Positions 7,868 to 16,675 of a stretch of DNA of 64,000 nt are shown piece by piece. The stretch's first letter is position 1, and each line of letters opens with the position of its first letter. The notes under the pieces are model-generated. The model was given only the letters and a program-made list of their open reading frames with translations, was not told the DNA's origin and made no database searches. The stretch is from Colwellia sp. MB3u-45 (GTDB lineage Bacteria > Pseudomonadota > Gammaproteobacteria > Enterobacterales > Alteromonadaceae), in NCBI RefSeq assembly GCF_014077005.1, contig NZ_JACGVC010000051.1, positions 1-64,000 on the forward strand, written 5' to 3'. A program made the position numbers and the translations under genes.

Positions 7868-10672
7868 TTACATTTTGTAGCTAAAGCCTAATAAATAAGA
7901 GCTACCGTAGTCTTGGTAATCACGGACTTGTAGTGCATTTTCACCTTGTAATGAGGTGAATGGCTCTTCAGTTAAGTTATAACCTTGTAAGAAGATAGAT
8001 AAACCTTCTAAGCTTTCAAAACCACCTTCAGCGAAGTCATAACCAATTTGTGCATCAAAAATAGTTTCACCGACAATATCAACTTGTACTGTATTGAAAC
8101 CTAGGCCGTAAACATCACCTTTAAAGGCATCACGTTTACGCATACTGGCACGAGCAGAGAAACCATTTTTGTCGTAATAAAAGGTCGCACTGGTAATACT
8201 TTTAGATAAACCAGGTAACTCGTAGTCATTATCATTTTGATCTTTCATATCAGATTCAATGCCAGTATAACTCGCAATAAGTCCGAAACCATCAAGATGC
8301 TCTGTTAGCATGTTAAGAGGTAAAGTGGCCGATAATTCATAACCCCAAAGTGTGCCTTCGCCACCATTGACTTTACCATTACCCGTACCTGATGTTGTTG
8401 CGGGTATTTCACCTGTAGCTGGGTTTGCTACGCCAGTCATATCCACGGCGTAACTACCATCAAAGATCCAGTTTTGTAAATCTTTGTGGAAAAGAGCTAC
8501 GGAAAAGTAACCTTCAGCACTGAAGTAATTTTCATAAGATAAATCAAGTCCAATGGCTTCTTTTGGCTCAAGTGAAGGGTTACCACCTGAGACACTCCAG
8601 TAGTTACCTTCGGTATCGGGTTGTTGATTATATGATGCGTTAAATGACGCATTCATTTCATCTAAACGTGCACGAGAAATAGTTTTTGCAGCACCAAAGC
8701 GTAATGTTTGAGTATCGTCAATTTGCATTGACAAGTTTACACTCGGTAAAAAGTGACTATAGTCATGGCTCACGTCAGTCGGTTGAGTAACCACTAAACC
8801 ATCAACGGTGTTAAAAGCATTACCTTGTGACGATTGGTCGGTATAAACATAACGTACACCCACATTACCGGTTAATGGCATACCCGCAATTTCAGAAGAT
8901 ATTTCAGCTTGTACAAAAGCAGACATTACTTTTTCATTGACCATCCAAGACTTGGTGGCATGGGTTGGATTAGTTAAGCTTTCTTGCATTAGGTTATAAT
9001 AACCATCTTTGATTAAGCCCATAGTGTCATAAGCGATCATATCGCCCATACCAATAAAGTCTAAGTTAGCAGTGCCTTCACGGTATTCTTCTGGTACAAC
9101 TTTCATGCCTGGATTATCAAGAGAAAAATCACTTAAGGTCATGAAATAACCTTCAGACTGCTTGGTTTTTTCACGTTCGCGATAAGCAACGCCGTAAGTA
9201 ATTTCAGTGATGAAGTTTGAATCAAGCTCTTGGCTAGCGGCAAACTTTAATGACATTAGCTCATCATCAATGCTTGGGGTATTGATAAAGCCATCTTGTA
9301 ATTGGTTTTCGTACTCAGTACCGGTAACGCCATACTGGTCATTTAATGCGCCACTCCAACCCCAACTTAATGGACCGCCTAGTTGCATTAGGTTGTAATC
9401 GCTATAATCTAAGCCGTGAGAGAAAGTAGCACCGGTATTGCCTGAGTTAAAAGTGTAACCTAAGTCATCACCAGCACCTCGACTATCACCACGACCCGTA
9501 CCAGCATAACTTTCAACACTGTACACATCACGTTCAACTTTTGAATAAGCTACATCAAAATCTAATGTCCAACCATCCGTTACGGCCCAGTTAGTATTAA
9601 AACCCAATGACATTAATTGTGCTTCACGTTCTTCATAGTCATTACGTACTACAACGCGTTGATCTTGTGTGATTGCACTGGTAACAAAGCCTGTTGCCGC
9701 GTCAATTACCGCGGTATCAGCCGAAATAGAACCTTGACCCCATGCGAAAGGTATTTCAATACCACGTAAAATTTTGGTATCTAAAAAGTCGACATAAAGT
9801 GCATCAAAGGTCATTTTTATGTCATCGGTTGGCGTAGCTTCAATCACTAACATAGCTGAGTCACGCTCTAAGTTAGATGAGCGAACGAATGGCTTAGCAC
9901 CACCTAAGATAGAACCTTTTGAGCCATCTTCATATTCAAATTCAGGATAACCCCATGCATTCCAACGCTTTTCTTGGTTAGGCGAGGCCATGGTGGTGTA
10001 GGCAAAAGCTACACCTAAGGTATCATCAGCAAATTGATCCATATAGAAGAAGGTGCCTTTTAAACCATCATTATCACCATCAGGGTTTAACTTATCAAAA
10101 CTGGTTTTTTCATAGGTACCATTAAATTGAATAACACGACCGTCTTGGTCTAACGGTTTAATGGTTTGTAAATCGATTACACCGGCGATACCTTCACCTT
10201 CAAGGCTAGCATTGGGTGTTTTATAAACGGTAACGCCGCTCATAATTTCAGAGGGGTACAGGTCAAATTCAACGCCGCGGTTATCACCAATCGACACTTG
10301 CTCACGACCATTTAAGGTGGTGCCACTTTCATTTTCGCCAAAACCACGAATACTGACTTTGCTCGCACGGCCATCAATACGCTGCGCTGCTAGGCCCGGT
10401 AAACGAGCAATGGATTCAGCAATTGAAGAATCTGGCAATTTACCTATATCTTCTGCTGAAATAGCCTCAACTACGTTTGATGAATAACGCTTAAGGTTGA
10501 TAGATTCGACAATACTTTTACGAAAGCCACTCACTTGAATGACTTCAATTTCTTTTTCGTCATTCTTTTTCGCTGCGGCGACTTCTTCAGCAGCAAACGT
10601 TGGTGTGCTTAAGGCGATAAGGCCACTTGAAATTAACGCTAACGTCATTTTACTTGGTTTAAAATTTAACAT
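7868..10672 (-). CDS. TonB-dependent outer membrane receptor (alpha-glucan/maltodextrin-type uptake likely)
   Basis: A 934-residue outer membrane receptor. It has a signal peptide (MLNFKPSKMTLALISSG to TFA), then a TonB-box-like segment near EIEVIQVSGF, a plug domain with EAISAEDIGKLPDSSIAESI and RIDGRASKVSIRGFGE, and a long beta barrel ending in the aromatic-rich YLLGFSYKM. The plug pattern matches the TonB-Xanth-Caul subfamily, which commonly imports oligosaccharides. The gene faces a pullulanase gene across a promoter with three palindromic operators, so import of maltodextrins or pullulan fragments is the best guess. The long intergenic leader contains a 34-bp tandem repeat immediately upstream of its start. 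Confidence 0.9.
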   Translation of the reverse strand: MLNFKPSKMTLALISSGLIALSTPTFAAEEVAAAKKNDEKEIEVIQVSGFRKSIVESINLKRYSSNVVEAISAEDIGKLPDSSIAESIARLPGLAAQRIDGRASKVSIRGFGENESGTTLNGREQVSIGDNRGVEFDLYPSEIMSGVTVYKTPNASLEGEGIAGVIDLQTIKPLDQDGRVIQFNGTYEKTSFDKLNPDGDNDGLKGTFFYMDQFADDTLGVAFAYTTMASPNQEKRWNAWGYPEFEYEDGSKGSILGGAKPFVRSSNLERDSAMLVIEATPTDDIKMTFDALYVDFLDTKILRGIEIPFAWGQGSISADTAVIDAATGFVTSAITQDQRVVVRNDYEEREAQLMSLGFNTNWAVTDGWTLDFDVAYSKVERDVYSVESYAGTGRGDSRGAGDDLGYTFNSGNTGATFSHGLDYSDYNLMQLGGPLSWGWSGALNDQYGVTGTEYENQLQDGFINTPSIDDELMSLKFAASQELDSNFITEITYGVAYREREKTKQSEGYFMTLSDFSLDNPGMKVVPEEYREGTANLDFIGMGDMIAYDTMGLIKDGYYNLMQESLTNPTHATKSWMVNEKVMSAFVQAEISSEIAGMPLTGNVGVRYVYTDQSSQGNAFNTVDGLVVTQPTDVSHDYSHFLPSVNLSMQIDDTQTLRFGAAKTISRARLDEMNASFNASYNQQPDTEGNYWSVSGGNPSLEPKEAIGLDLSYENYFSAEGYFSVALFHKDLQNWIFDGSYAVDMTGVANPATGEIPATTSGTGNGKVNGGEGTLWGYELSATLPLNMLTEHLDGFGLIASYTGIESDMKDQNDNDYELPGLSKSITSATFYYDKNGFSARASMRKRDAFKGDVYGLGFNTVQVDIVGETIFDAQIGYDFAEGGFESLEGLSIFLQGYNLTEEPFTSLQGENALQVRDYQDYGSSYLLGFSYKM

Positions 10673-10694
10673 TGAAAGGTTCCCCTGGCTGATT

Positions 10695-10762
10695 CTTAAT
10701 TAATTTTTATAAGCCATTTTCCCATGAGCTTAATTAATTTTTATAAGCTATTTTCCCATTAG
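10695..10762. repeat. 34-bp tandem repeat upstream of the TonB-dependent receptor
   Basis: Two adjacent copies (10695-10728 and 10729-10762), each starting CTTAATTAATTTTTATAAGC, differ at two positions; a third partial copy begins at 10763. They lie just upstream of the minus-strand receptor start, inside its leader or promoter. Confidence 0.85.
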
Positions 10763-10878
10763 CTTAATAATTATATTTTTTATTAGTCTTGTCATGTCAT
10801 CTGGTTAAATAAAGCTAAACAGACGGCCATTTCTGAACAACTTTAATATAAAGCGCTGACTGGCAGATGAATAGCGTA

Positions 10879-10892
10879 TGCATACGTATTCA
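10879..10892. promoter_or_regulatory. Putative MalR/LacI-type operator, copy 1
   Basis: TGCATACGTATTCA, a near-palindrome centred on TACGTA. It is the reverse complement of the copies at 10920 and 11237 and lies in the divergent promoter region between the receptor and pullulanase genes. Confidence 0.6.
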
Positions 10893-10919
10893 CTCGGTGT
10901 ATTTATCCAAAAAATCGAT

Positions 10920-10933
10920 TGAATACGTATGCA
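10920..10933. promoter_or_regulatory. Putative MalR/LacI-type operator, copy 2
   Basis: TGAATACGTATGCA, inverted relative to copy 1 and 41 bp from it (start to start), about four helical turns, so binding on one DNA face is possible. Confidence 0.6.
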
Positions 10934-11236
10934 ACGACAGTTATTAAAATAAGTAAGTCACTCTGTTGATGAGGGTGTTGATGAGAATGCTGATGAGAAA
11001 CTAAATAACGCGGTAAAAGTTGTTTTAGTCCGATCAGATACTTGCTTAAGCTAGGCCATTTTATGGTTGCGTCAACGCCATAGCAATAAGCTGATTTAAT
11101 TGATACAGCCCAAACTATAATGCTCAAATTAACCTGACTGATTGAAGTTGCATCGAGCAGCTTCAATGATACTCAGTAGCCATACAGTAGTCATATAGTA
11201 GCCATACAGTCGCCATACTAGCGGGTAATATTAAAC
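10934..11236. other. Divergent regulatory region without a recognised gene
   Basis: About 300 bp between operator copies 2 and 3. It includes short runs of CAGTAGCCATA-like direct repeats at about 11174-11220. An 87-codon minus-strand frame here has no recognisable features and overlaps the operators, so it is not called. Confidence 0.4.
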
Positions 11237-11250
11237 TGAATACGTATGCA
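11237..11250. promoter_or_regulatory. Putative MalR/LacI-type operator, copy 3, close to pullulanase
   Basis: TGAATACGTATGCA, identical to copy 2 and about 80 bp upstream of the pullulanase start. Three copies of the same 14-mer in one intergenic region argue for a dedicated regulator binding here. Confidence 0.65.
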
Positions 11251-11326
11251 AAATAGCAAAATGGGTTTTTTTATATGCCCTTAACAAGTAAGTTAAGGGC
11301 AAGGAAAACTTACTTGATTGGTTACA

Positions 11327-14185
11327 ATGAAAAAGAACTATAGATCACTTTTTATTTATGCATCATGTTTTGCGGCGCTACTGTTAACGGCTTGCAGTGA
11401 ACAGTCGAAAAAGAGCAATTCGCTTGCAGCGGTAGCTGAAGCAAACTCACTTGTACCTGCTGAGCTAGTTGCCCAAGCGAGTGATAGTTCAGTTCACTGG
11501 CTAACGCCAAATTTATTGGTTATGCCTAAAGCTAACCAACAGGTACTTTACCAGTTACTCAATTTAGCAAAAGCAGATATTGCGGCCCTTGATTTATTAG
11601 CGGTTAATTTACCTGATTATTTAATGAAAAAATTTCCACATCTTGCTGATTTTCAAGCCTATAAAGTTGAGTTATTACCTTCGCAAGCTAAAACATGGTT
11701 AAAGCAGCCATTAGTGGTTGTTGGGCTGGCGCAAAATAAGCAAATACAAGATGTGCATTTCGTACAAACGGGCGCGGTGTTAGACGCCCTTTATACGCAA
11801 GGTGAAAATGATGCCAATGAAGAAACAAACTTAGGCACCAAGATCACTGAAAATGACGTGAGCTTTAAGTTATGGGCTCCAACAGCGCAAAAGGTCAAAT
11901 TATTACTTTTTAATGACGATTTATCTCCCTCATCAACCGCTAGCCTAACAATGCTTGAAGATACCAAGTCTGGTATTTGGTCTGTTGTGGGTGATAGCTC
12001 ACTCGATGGCGCTTACTATCAATACCAAGTCACTGTTTATCATCCTCAATCAAAGCAAATAGAAACACTGATCACCACAGACCCCTATTCACTTAGCTTG
12101 TCTGTTAATAGTCAATATTCACAGGTAGTTGATTTAAATGATGCTAGTACGCAACCGCTTAACTGGCAAAACCAGACTGTGCCTAAGGTTGAAAACATTG
12201 AAGATAATATATTTTATGAAACGCACATTAGAGACTTTAGTTCTGATGATAATGCGCTGTCGAATAATAAATTTCGAGGAAAATACAAAGCGTTTAGCGA
12301 GCAAAATTCCAGTGGCATAAGCCATTTAAAGGCACTTAAAAAAGCGGGCTTAAACAATATTCATTTACTGCCCACTTACGATTTAGCCTCTATTAATGAA
12401 GACGACAGTCAGTCGGTGGATATCAATGATACTGTTGCTCAAGTAAAGGTAAAAGTATGTGATATTGCGCCAACTAGCCATATTTGTAGCACTGATTTTT
12501 CTTATTTAAATGATTTCAGTGAAGAACAAAGCTTGAAATCACTACTCGCTAGTTTTGATGCTAGCAGTGCTCAAGCGCAAAAAATGGTGAGTGAACTGCG
12601 TCAATTTGATAATTTTAACTGGGGTTATGACCCTTTTCATTACACGGTACCCGAGGGGAGTTATGCACTCAATCCAAAAGGTAAAAGCCGTTTAGTTGAG
12701 TTTCGTGAAATGGTGCAAAGTATTCACCGCCTAGGTTTTCGCGTCATTATGGATGTTGTTTATAATCATACTTATCAATTTGGTTTAAAAGAAAAGTCGG
12801 TGCTTGATAAAATTGTGCCCCATTATTATCACCGGCTTAATATCATCACCGGTGAAGTCGAACAGTCAACCTGTTACACCTGTGGCAATACCGCGACCGA
12901 GCGAGTAATGATGGCAAAGTTAATGTCAGATTCGTTGGTGACTTGGGCGCGTGATTATAAAATAGATGGCTTTCGTTTTGATTTGATGGGCCATCAAACC
13001 AAAAGTGCCATGCTGGCAGCGCGAGAAGCGGTGCGAGCAGTAGATGCGGATACTTATTTTTATGGCGAAGGTTGGAACTTTGGTGAAGTTGCGAACAACA
13101 CTCGTTTTGTTCAAGCCAGTCAACTAGAGCTAGGCGGCAGTGAAATAGGTACTTATAGCGACAGATTACGTGATGCCGTGCGTGGCGGTGGTAATAATAC
13201 GCGTGATTCACAAGGGCTAGGTAATGGTTTACTGATGCAGCCAAACGAGCGTCAAACACAAAGTATTTCATCACAAAAAAATAATGTGCAAGCATACCAT
13301 CTTCGCATGGATCAGCTACGCATTGGTTTAACGGGGAATTTATCAAACTTTCCGCTTTATCTTATTGAGGGTAAAGCGATACTAGGCAAAGATATTCCTT
13401 ATGGCGATCAGCCAACAGGCTACGCCTTAGACCCTGCGGATACTATTAATTATGTTTCAAAGCATGATAATCAAACGCTGTGGGATAACAGCCAGTATCG
13501 TTTGGCTTTTGATGTTTCAACCGCTGATCGCGTTAGAATGCATTTACAAAGCTTGTCGTTTGTTCTCTATGCTCAAGGTATTCCCTTTTTGCATATGGGC
13601 AGTGAATTTATGCGCTCAAAATCTTTTCTTAGAGACAGTTATGACTATGGCGATTGGTTTAATCGTGTTGATTTTACTCAGCATAAAAATTACTACCATG
13701 TTGGTTTGCCGCCCAGTGATAAAGACCAAGATAACTGGCCGTTAATTAACCAAGTACGTAAAGGTCATCAAGGGCGAGATCATGTTAGCGCTCAAGACAT
13801 TAGCTTTAGCGCTAAGATATTTGAAGAGATGATAGCTCTACGTATGAGCTCGCCATTATTTAGATTAACAACCGCTGAGGATATTATCGCCAAGGTGAGT
13901 TTTCTTAACCTAAGTCAGCCTTCAGTGGCTAATCAAGCTTTAGGTTTGTTGGTAATGAAAATAGATGACGCACTTGGCCAACGCGTTGATGAAAATGTGG
14001 AAAGTTTACTGGTGATTTTTAATACCAGCACTAAAGCACAAACATTTGCTTACCCTCAAGCTAACGATTATCAACTACATCCCATCCAACAAAATAGCGT
14101 GGATGCCGTGCTAAAGCAGAGTAGGGTAGATGAAAAAGGTTTTACTGTGCCGGCGTTATCAAGTGTGGTGTTTGTTAAATACTAA
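11327..14185 (+). CDS. pulA: Pullulanase-type alpha-1,6-glucosidase, outer-membrane-type lipoprotein
   Basis: Hydrolyses alpha-1,6 branches of pullulan, glycogen or starch (GH13). I start at ATG 11327, which gives a lipoprotein signal (MKKNYRSLF to LLTAC, lipidated Cys about 23); an in-frame TTG at 11318 would add three residues. An N-terminal CBM/CBM48-like region (FKLWAPTAQKVKLLLF) precedes the GH13 barrel. YNWGYDP-type and DVVYNHT motifs are present, with nucleophile D552 in DGFRFDLMGH, acid/base E581 in YGEGWNFGE and stabilising D714 in SKHDNQT. YDP-type and C-terminal features match bacterial pullulanase-type debranching enzymes. It sits divergent from a TonB-dependent receptor with shared operators: a surface or periplasmic enzyme producing oligosaccharides for import. 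Confidence 0.94.
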   Translation: MKKNYRSLFIYASCFAALLLTACSEQSKKSNSLAAVAEANSLVPAELVAQASDSSVHWLTPNLLVMPKANQQVLYQLLNLAKADIAALDLLAVNLPDYLMKKFPHLADFQAYKVELLPSQAKTWLKQPLVVVGLAQNKQIQDVHFVQTGAVLDALYTQGENDANEETNLGTKITENDVSFKLWAPTAQKVKLLLFNDDLSPSSTASLTMLEDTKSGIWSVVGDSSLDGAYYQYQVTVYHPQSKQIETLITTDPYSLSLSVNSQYSQVVDLNDASTQPLNWQNQTVPKVENIEDNIFYETHIRDFSSDDNALSNNKFRGKYKAFSEQNSSGISHLKALKKAGLNNIHLLPTYDLASINEDDSQSVDINDTVAQVKVKVCDIAPTSHICSTDFSYLNDFSEEQSLKSLLASFDASSAQAQKMVSELRQFDNFNWGYDPFHYTVPEGSYALNPKGKSRLVEFREMVQSIHRLGFRVIMDVVYNHTYQFGLKEKSVLDKIVPHYYHRLNIITGEVEQSTCYTCGNTATERVMMAKLMSDSLVTWARDYKIDGFRFDLMGHQTKSAMLAAREAVRAVDADTYFYGEGWNFGEVANNTRFVQASQLELGGSEIGTYSDRLRDAVRGGGNNTRDSQGLGNGLLMQPNERQTQSISSQKNNVQAYHLRMDQLRIGLTGNLSNFPLYLIEGKAILGKDIPYGDQPTGYALDPADTINYVSKHDNQTLWDNSQYRLAFDVSTADRVRMHLQSLSFVLYAQGIPFLHMGSEFMRSKSFLRDSYDYGDWFNRVDFTQHKNYYHVGLPPSDKDQDNWPLINQVRKGHQGRDHVSAQDISFSAKIFEEMIALRMSSPLFRLTTAEDIIAKVSFLNLSQPSVANQALGLLVMKIDDALGQRVDENVESLLVIFNTSTKAQTFAYPQANDYQLHPIQQNSVDAVLKQSRVDEKGFTVPALSSVVFVKY

Positions 14186-14194
14186 CGGCTGGCC

Positions 14195-14632
14195 TTAGCA
14201 GGAAGCTGGGAAGCCAGCTTGTTGCTCAAGTGGGGGGCATTTTTTATCTTGAAGATCGAAGCCCGAAGTTAAGGTGGCGATCTCAAACAAGCCGGCTAGA
14301 TTAAAGCCAATAGCATTCATCAATAATATTAAAGTCGCCATAACCCTAGGGCTTTGTAACTGAAAGCCCTAACTAATTTGATGCCCCAACACTCGTAATC
14401 CTAAGATCACTCACCTAATAAAACACAGACAAAAACCGCACTAAGGGCATAAGCTATCGCTCCTCTTTTGGCCTTTTTTTCAGAAATCTGACGTGAAAGG
14501 CTTAATGTTTTTAAACTTAAAATGGTGAACACACAGGGCATCACATTTAATAATAAACCAGCTAACATAGCCCCAAGCAAAGCGGTTATGCCAAGTAACC
14601 ATGTATTTTGGCTTGGGCTTTGGCAATGGTTA
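14195..14632 (-). pseudogene. Remnant of ScsB/DsbD-type transmembrane domain (3' part of broken scsB)
   Basis: Minus-strand translation continues the upstream ScsB-like ORF in a shifted frame. From about 14620 to 14407 it reads LLGAMLAGLLLNVMPCVF, the conserved N-MPC-VFP motif of DsbD-family membrane domains, ending at TGA (14407-14409). After a second frameshift it resumes as GFQLQSPRVMATLILLM and IGFNLAGLFEIATLTSGFDL, interrupted by a TAG at 14369-14371 where family members have Trp. Similarity stops at about 14245, next to the pullulanase end; the rest of the membrane domain and any thioredoxin domain are missing. There are thus two frameshifts, one nonsense codon and a 3' deletion. Confidence 0.85.
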
Positions 14633-15472
14633 TTACTGTTTACTGTTTACTGGGAACGAGACATGCTCAGTTTTATCTGCTTTAAAACTTAAGGCAATGC
14701 CATTATCTAGCACTAATACGCCCTGAAATAACGAGCCAAATTCATCGCCAACTTGAGTTTGCATCGTCAGCAAACCATCATGATGAATAAAGGCTTGCGG
14801 AGCATTATTTATTATCATGTTATTGATAACAGGATAAATATGCGCGTTGCTACTTGCTATTGAACTAGGTAAAGGCAAAGAAAGTGTAAAGCGCTTTTCA
14901 TCTGAGGAAAACTGTCCTTTTGAGTCTAATGGCTTGGGTAATTTGTTGCGCCATTGATTGAATTTAGCCTGATTATTATCACTAGTGCCATTACCCACAA
15001 CGAATGTGGTTGCAACTTTTTGCTGCTCAGGCATACAGCTTGTTGGGCTACAGGCTAAGTAACTGATATCAAGTTTTACGGTGATTTTTGTACCCATAGC
15101 AATACTTTTATCAATCGTTAGCGGTGCAAGCAGAACGAATTCATCGTGATAAATATAATTCATAAAATTTCTGGTCATAAGCTGACTTGGCGCAGGATAT
15201 TGAACCTCTGCTATGCTAACCCCTTTGGGTAACTGCCAATCATAACTCGCAGGAAATCCTGCATCACCAGGGTTACGCCAGTAACCATGCCATCCTTTAC
15301 GTGGTTTCATGATTAACGCTAACGTTTGTGCCTGCTCTGGGGCAGGTTTATCTGATGCCACAAGCATAGAAATAGCAATGAGCTTCTGTCTTTCACTGGC
15401 TTGTGTGTTCATGACGTTTGATGAGCAGATCAAGATGATAAACCATGCGATGACTTGAATAATATGTTTCAT
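14633..15472 (-). CDS. ScsB/DsbD-type N-terminal periplasmic domain, detached by frameshift
   Basis: A 279-residue ORF with a signal peptide (MKHIIQVIAWFIILICSS). It contains GWHGYWRNPGDAGFPASYDW and YLACSPTSCMPEQ, typical of the N-terminal periplasmic domain of ScsB (copper-tolerance thiol-disulfide reductase) with its redox cysteine pair. A full-length ScsB would continue into eight or so membrane helices, but the frame closes at the 7-bp repeat at 14635-14652 and the membrane domain follows out of frame. It is preceded by a TlpA-like gene 29 bp upstream, probably an operon. Alone it could not receive electrons from the membrane, so it is likely non-functional unless the repeat varies. Confidence 0.8.
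   Translation of the reverse strand: MKHIIQVIAWFIILICSSNVMNTQASERQKLIAISMLVASDKPAPEQAQTLALIMKPRKGWHGYWRNPGDAGFPASYDWQLPKGVSIAEVQYPAPSQLMTRNFMNYIYHDEFVLLAPLTIDKSIAMGTKITVKLDISYLACSPTSCMPEQQKVATTFVVGNGTSDNNQAKFNQWRNKLPKPLDSKGQFSSDEKRFTLSLPLPSSIASSNAHIYPVINNMIINNAPQAFIHHDGLLTMQTQVGDEFGSLFQGVLVLDNGIALSFKADKTEHVSFPVNSKQ
14635..14652. repeat. 7-bp tandem repeat at the scsB frameshift
   Basis: ACTGTTT occurs twice, followed by a partial third ACTG. Removing one 7-bp copy joins the N-terminal ORF in frame with the membrane-domain remnant (PVNSNNHCQ... into TWLLGITALLGAML), so copy number here sets the reading frame. Confidence 0.88.
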
Positions 15473-15501
15473 ACTGTCCTTATATTGCTAAATTACTGGG
15501 T

Positions 15502-16569
15502 TTACTTAAGTTTTGAAATAGTGTGTAAAGCCGCGGCAAAATCATCATCTTGAATGGAAGACTTTAGACTTATTTTTCCGTTAGCATCTATCAGGATAAT
15601 AGTAGGAAGCTGGTTGACATCAAACTGAGTAAACAAGTCACCTGTTTTGTCAAATACAATCGGCAAGGTTGTTTTATAACTCTTTCGGTAATCCTGCAAA
15701 TCGGCAACAGATGACCATAAGTTAGTTGAAATGTTTATCCACTGAATATTCGATTTTTTTGATTTACTCTCTAAGAGTTCACGAACCTGTTTACAGGCTT
15801 TAGAGGTTTTAGGCTCTGTTTCTTCTAAATACCATTCACACCAAGGGCCAAAGAAGACTAAGCCCACTTTTTTACTCTTAGGTCTATTAAAGAGTATATC
15901 GATAAGTACATCATCAATGGAAGATAAGGAAAGGTTTGCTACCGTATCACCCTGTTTATAACCCGAGTCGTTAGCGATAAAAGTAGGATTACTTACTGGC
16001 TGATTATTGACTTTTTCGGCTACTAGCTTGTTCAATGCATGATGAAATTTTTCATCATCTTTGTGTCCAAAATAAGCAAATTTGCCACGTTTATCGATTA
16101 ATAAATGCTGGGGAGTTACACGTAAATTAAATGCACGGGCTAGCTTGCCATCATCAATCGTTATTGGCATCGTCAATTGCATTTTTTCTCGAAAGGCATT
16201 GACTGATTTTAGATTGTCACTGATGCCAGTATTCACGGCAATGACCTGAACTTTTTCACCATACTTTGTATAAATGGCTTCAAAGCCTGGCATTTGTTGA
16301 CGACAAGGCACACACCAAGTTGCCCAAAATTTAATATAAACTGGTTTTTTACCATAAACGTTGGCTAAATCTATCGTCTGGCCGTCAATGGTGACAATCG
16401 TCATTTGAGGGGCTAAAGTGCCGACTAAAGACTGGCCTGCGGATTTGGCTCTTCGTTCTCCATCAGCTGAATAATCTTCAGCTTCTGCCTGTACAAAGTG
16501 CGTGCTTGATATTAGGCATAATAATGCCAGTAATGTTGCTTTGATCGATAAATAAATACGGGTATTCAT
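15502..16569 (-). CDS. Periplasmic TlpA-like protein with two thioredoxin-fold domains
   Basis: A 355-residue exported protein (signal peptide ending near FVQA). The first domain (about 45-185) is a TlpA/ResA-type thioredoxin with the active site WATWCVPCRQQMPGF and a cis-Pro loop RVTPQHLLID. The second (about 205-350) keeps the fold pattern (VGLVFFGPWCEWY, NQLPTIILIDANG) but has WCEWY in place of CxxC; a further Cys follows in SKACKQ. It is probably a disulfide reductase or isomerase in the periplasm working with the adjacent ScsB-like protein, whose gene is 29 bp downstream and broken. Role in copper tolerance is an inference from that neighbour. Confidence 0.8.
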   Translation of the reverse strand: MNTRIYLSIKATLLALLCLISSTHFVQAEAEDYSADGERRAKSAGQSLVGTLAPQMTIVTIDGQTIDLANVYGKKPVYIKFWATWCVPCRQQMPGFEAIYTKYGEKVQVIAVNTGISDNLKSVNAFREKMQLTMPITIDDGKLARAFNLRVTPQHLLIDKRGKFAYFGHKDDEKFHHALNKLVAEKVNNQPVSNPTFIANDSGYKQGDTVANLSLSSIDDVLIDILFNRPKSKKVGLVFFGPWCEWYLEETEPKTSKACKQVRELLESKSKKSNIQWINISTNLWSSVADLQDYRKSYKTTLPIVFDKTGDLFTQFDVNQLPTIILIDANGKISLKSSIQDDDFAAALHTISKLK

Positions 16570-16675
16570 ATAAACTTCCTAGCTTAGTAATATTTAGTAA
16601 TGTTCAGTAATTAAAATTTAAGTGATTTTGACAAAATAGGTACGGGCCTTGCTCAAATAATATTTGCATCAAGGC

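Noticed and set aside
10903-11166. 87-codon minus-strand frame in the receptor/pullulanase gap
   Set aside because: It overlaps the putative operators, has no recognisable features and low-complexity His-rich content; more likely regulatory DNA.
12846-13346. 166-codon open frame on the minus strand inside pullulanase
   Set aside because: It lies fully antisense to the conserved GH13 catalytic core, has His/Leu-rich shadow composition, no RBS and no domain.
14203-14220. Rho-independent terminator of pullulanase (AAGCTGG/CCAGCTT)
   Set aside because: The stem is perfect but no T-run follows and the sequence is part of the scsB remnant; left unassigned.
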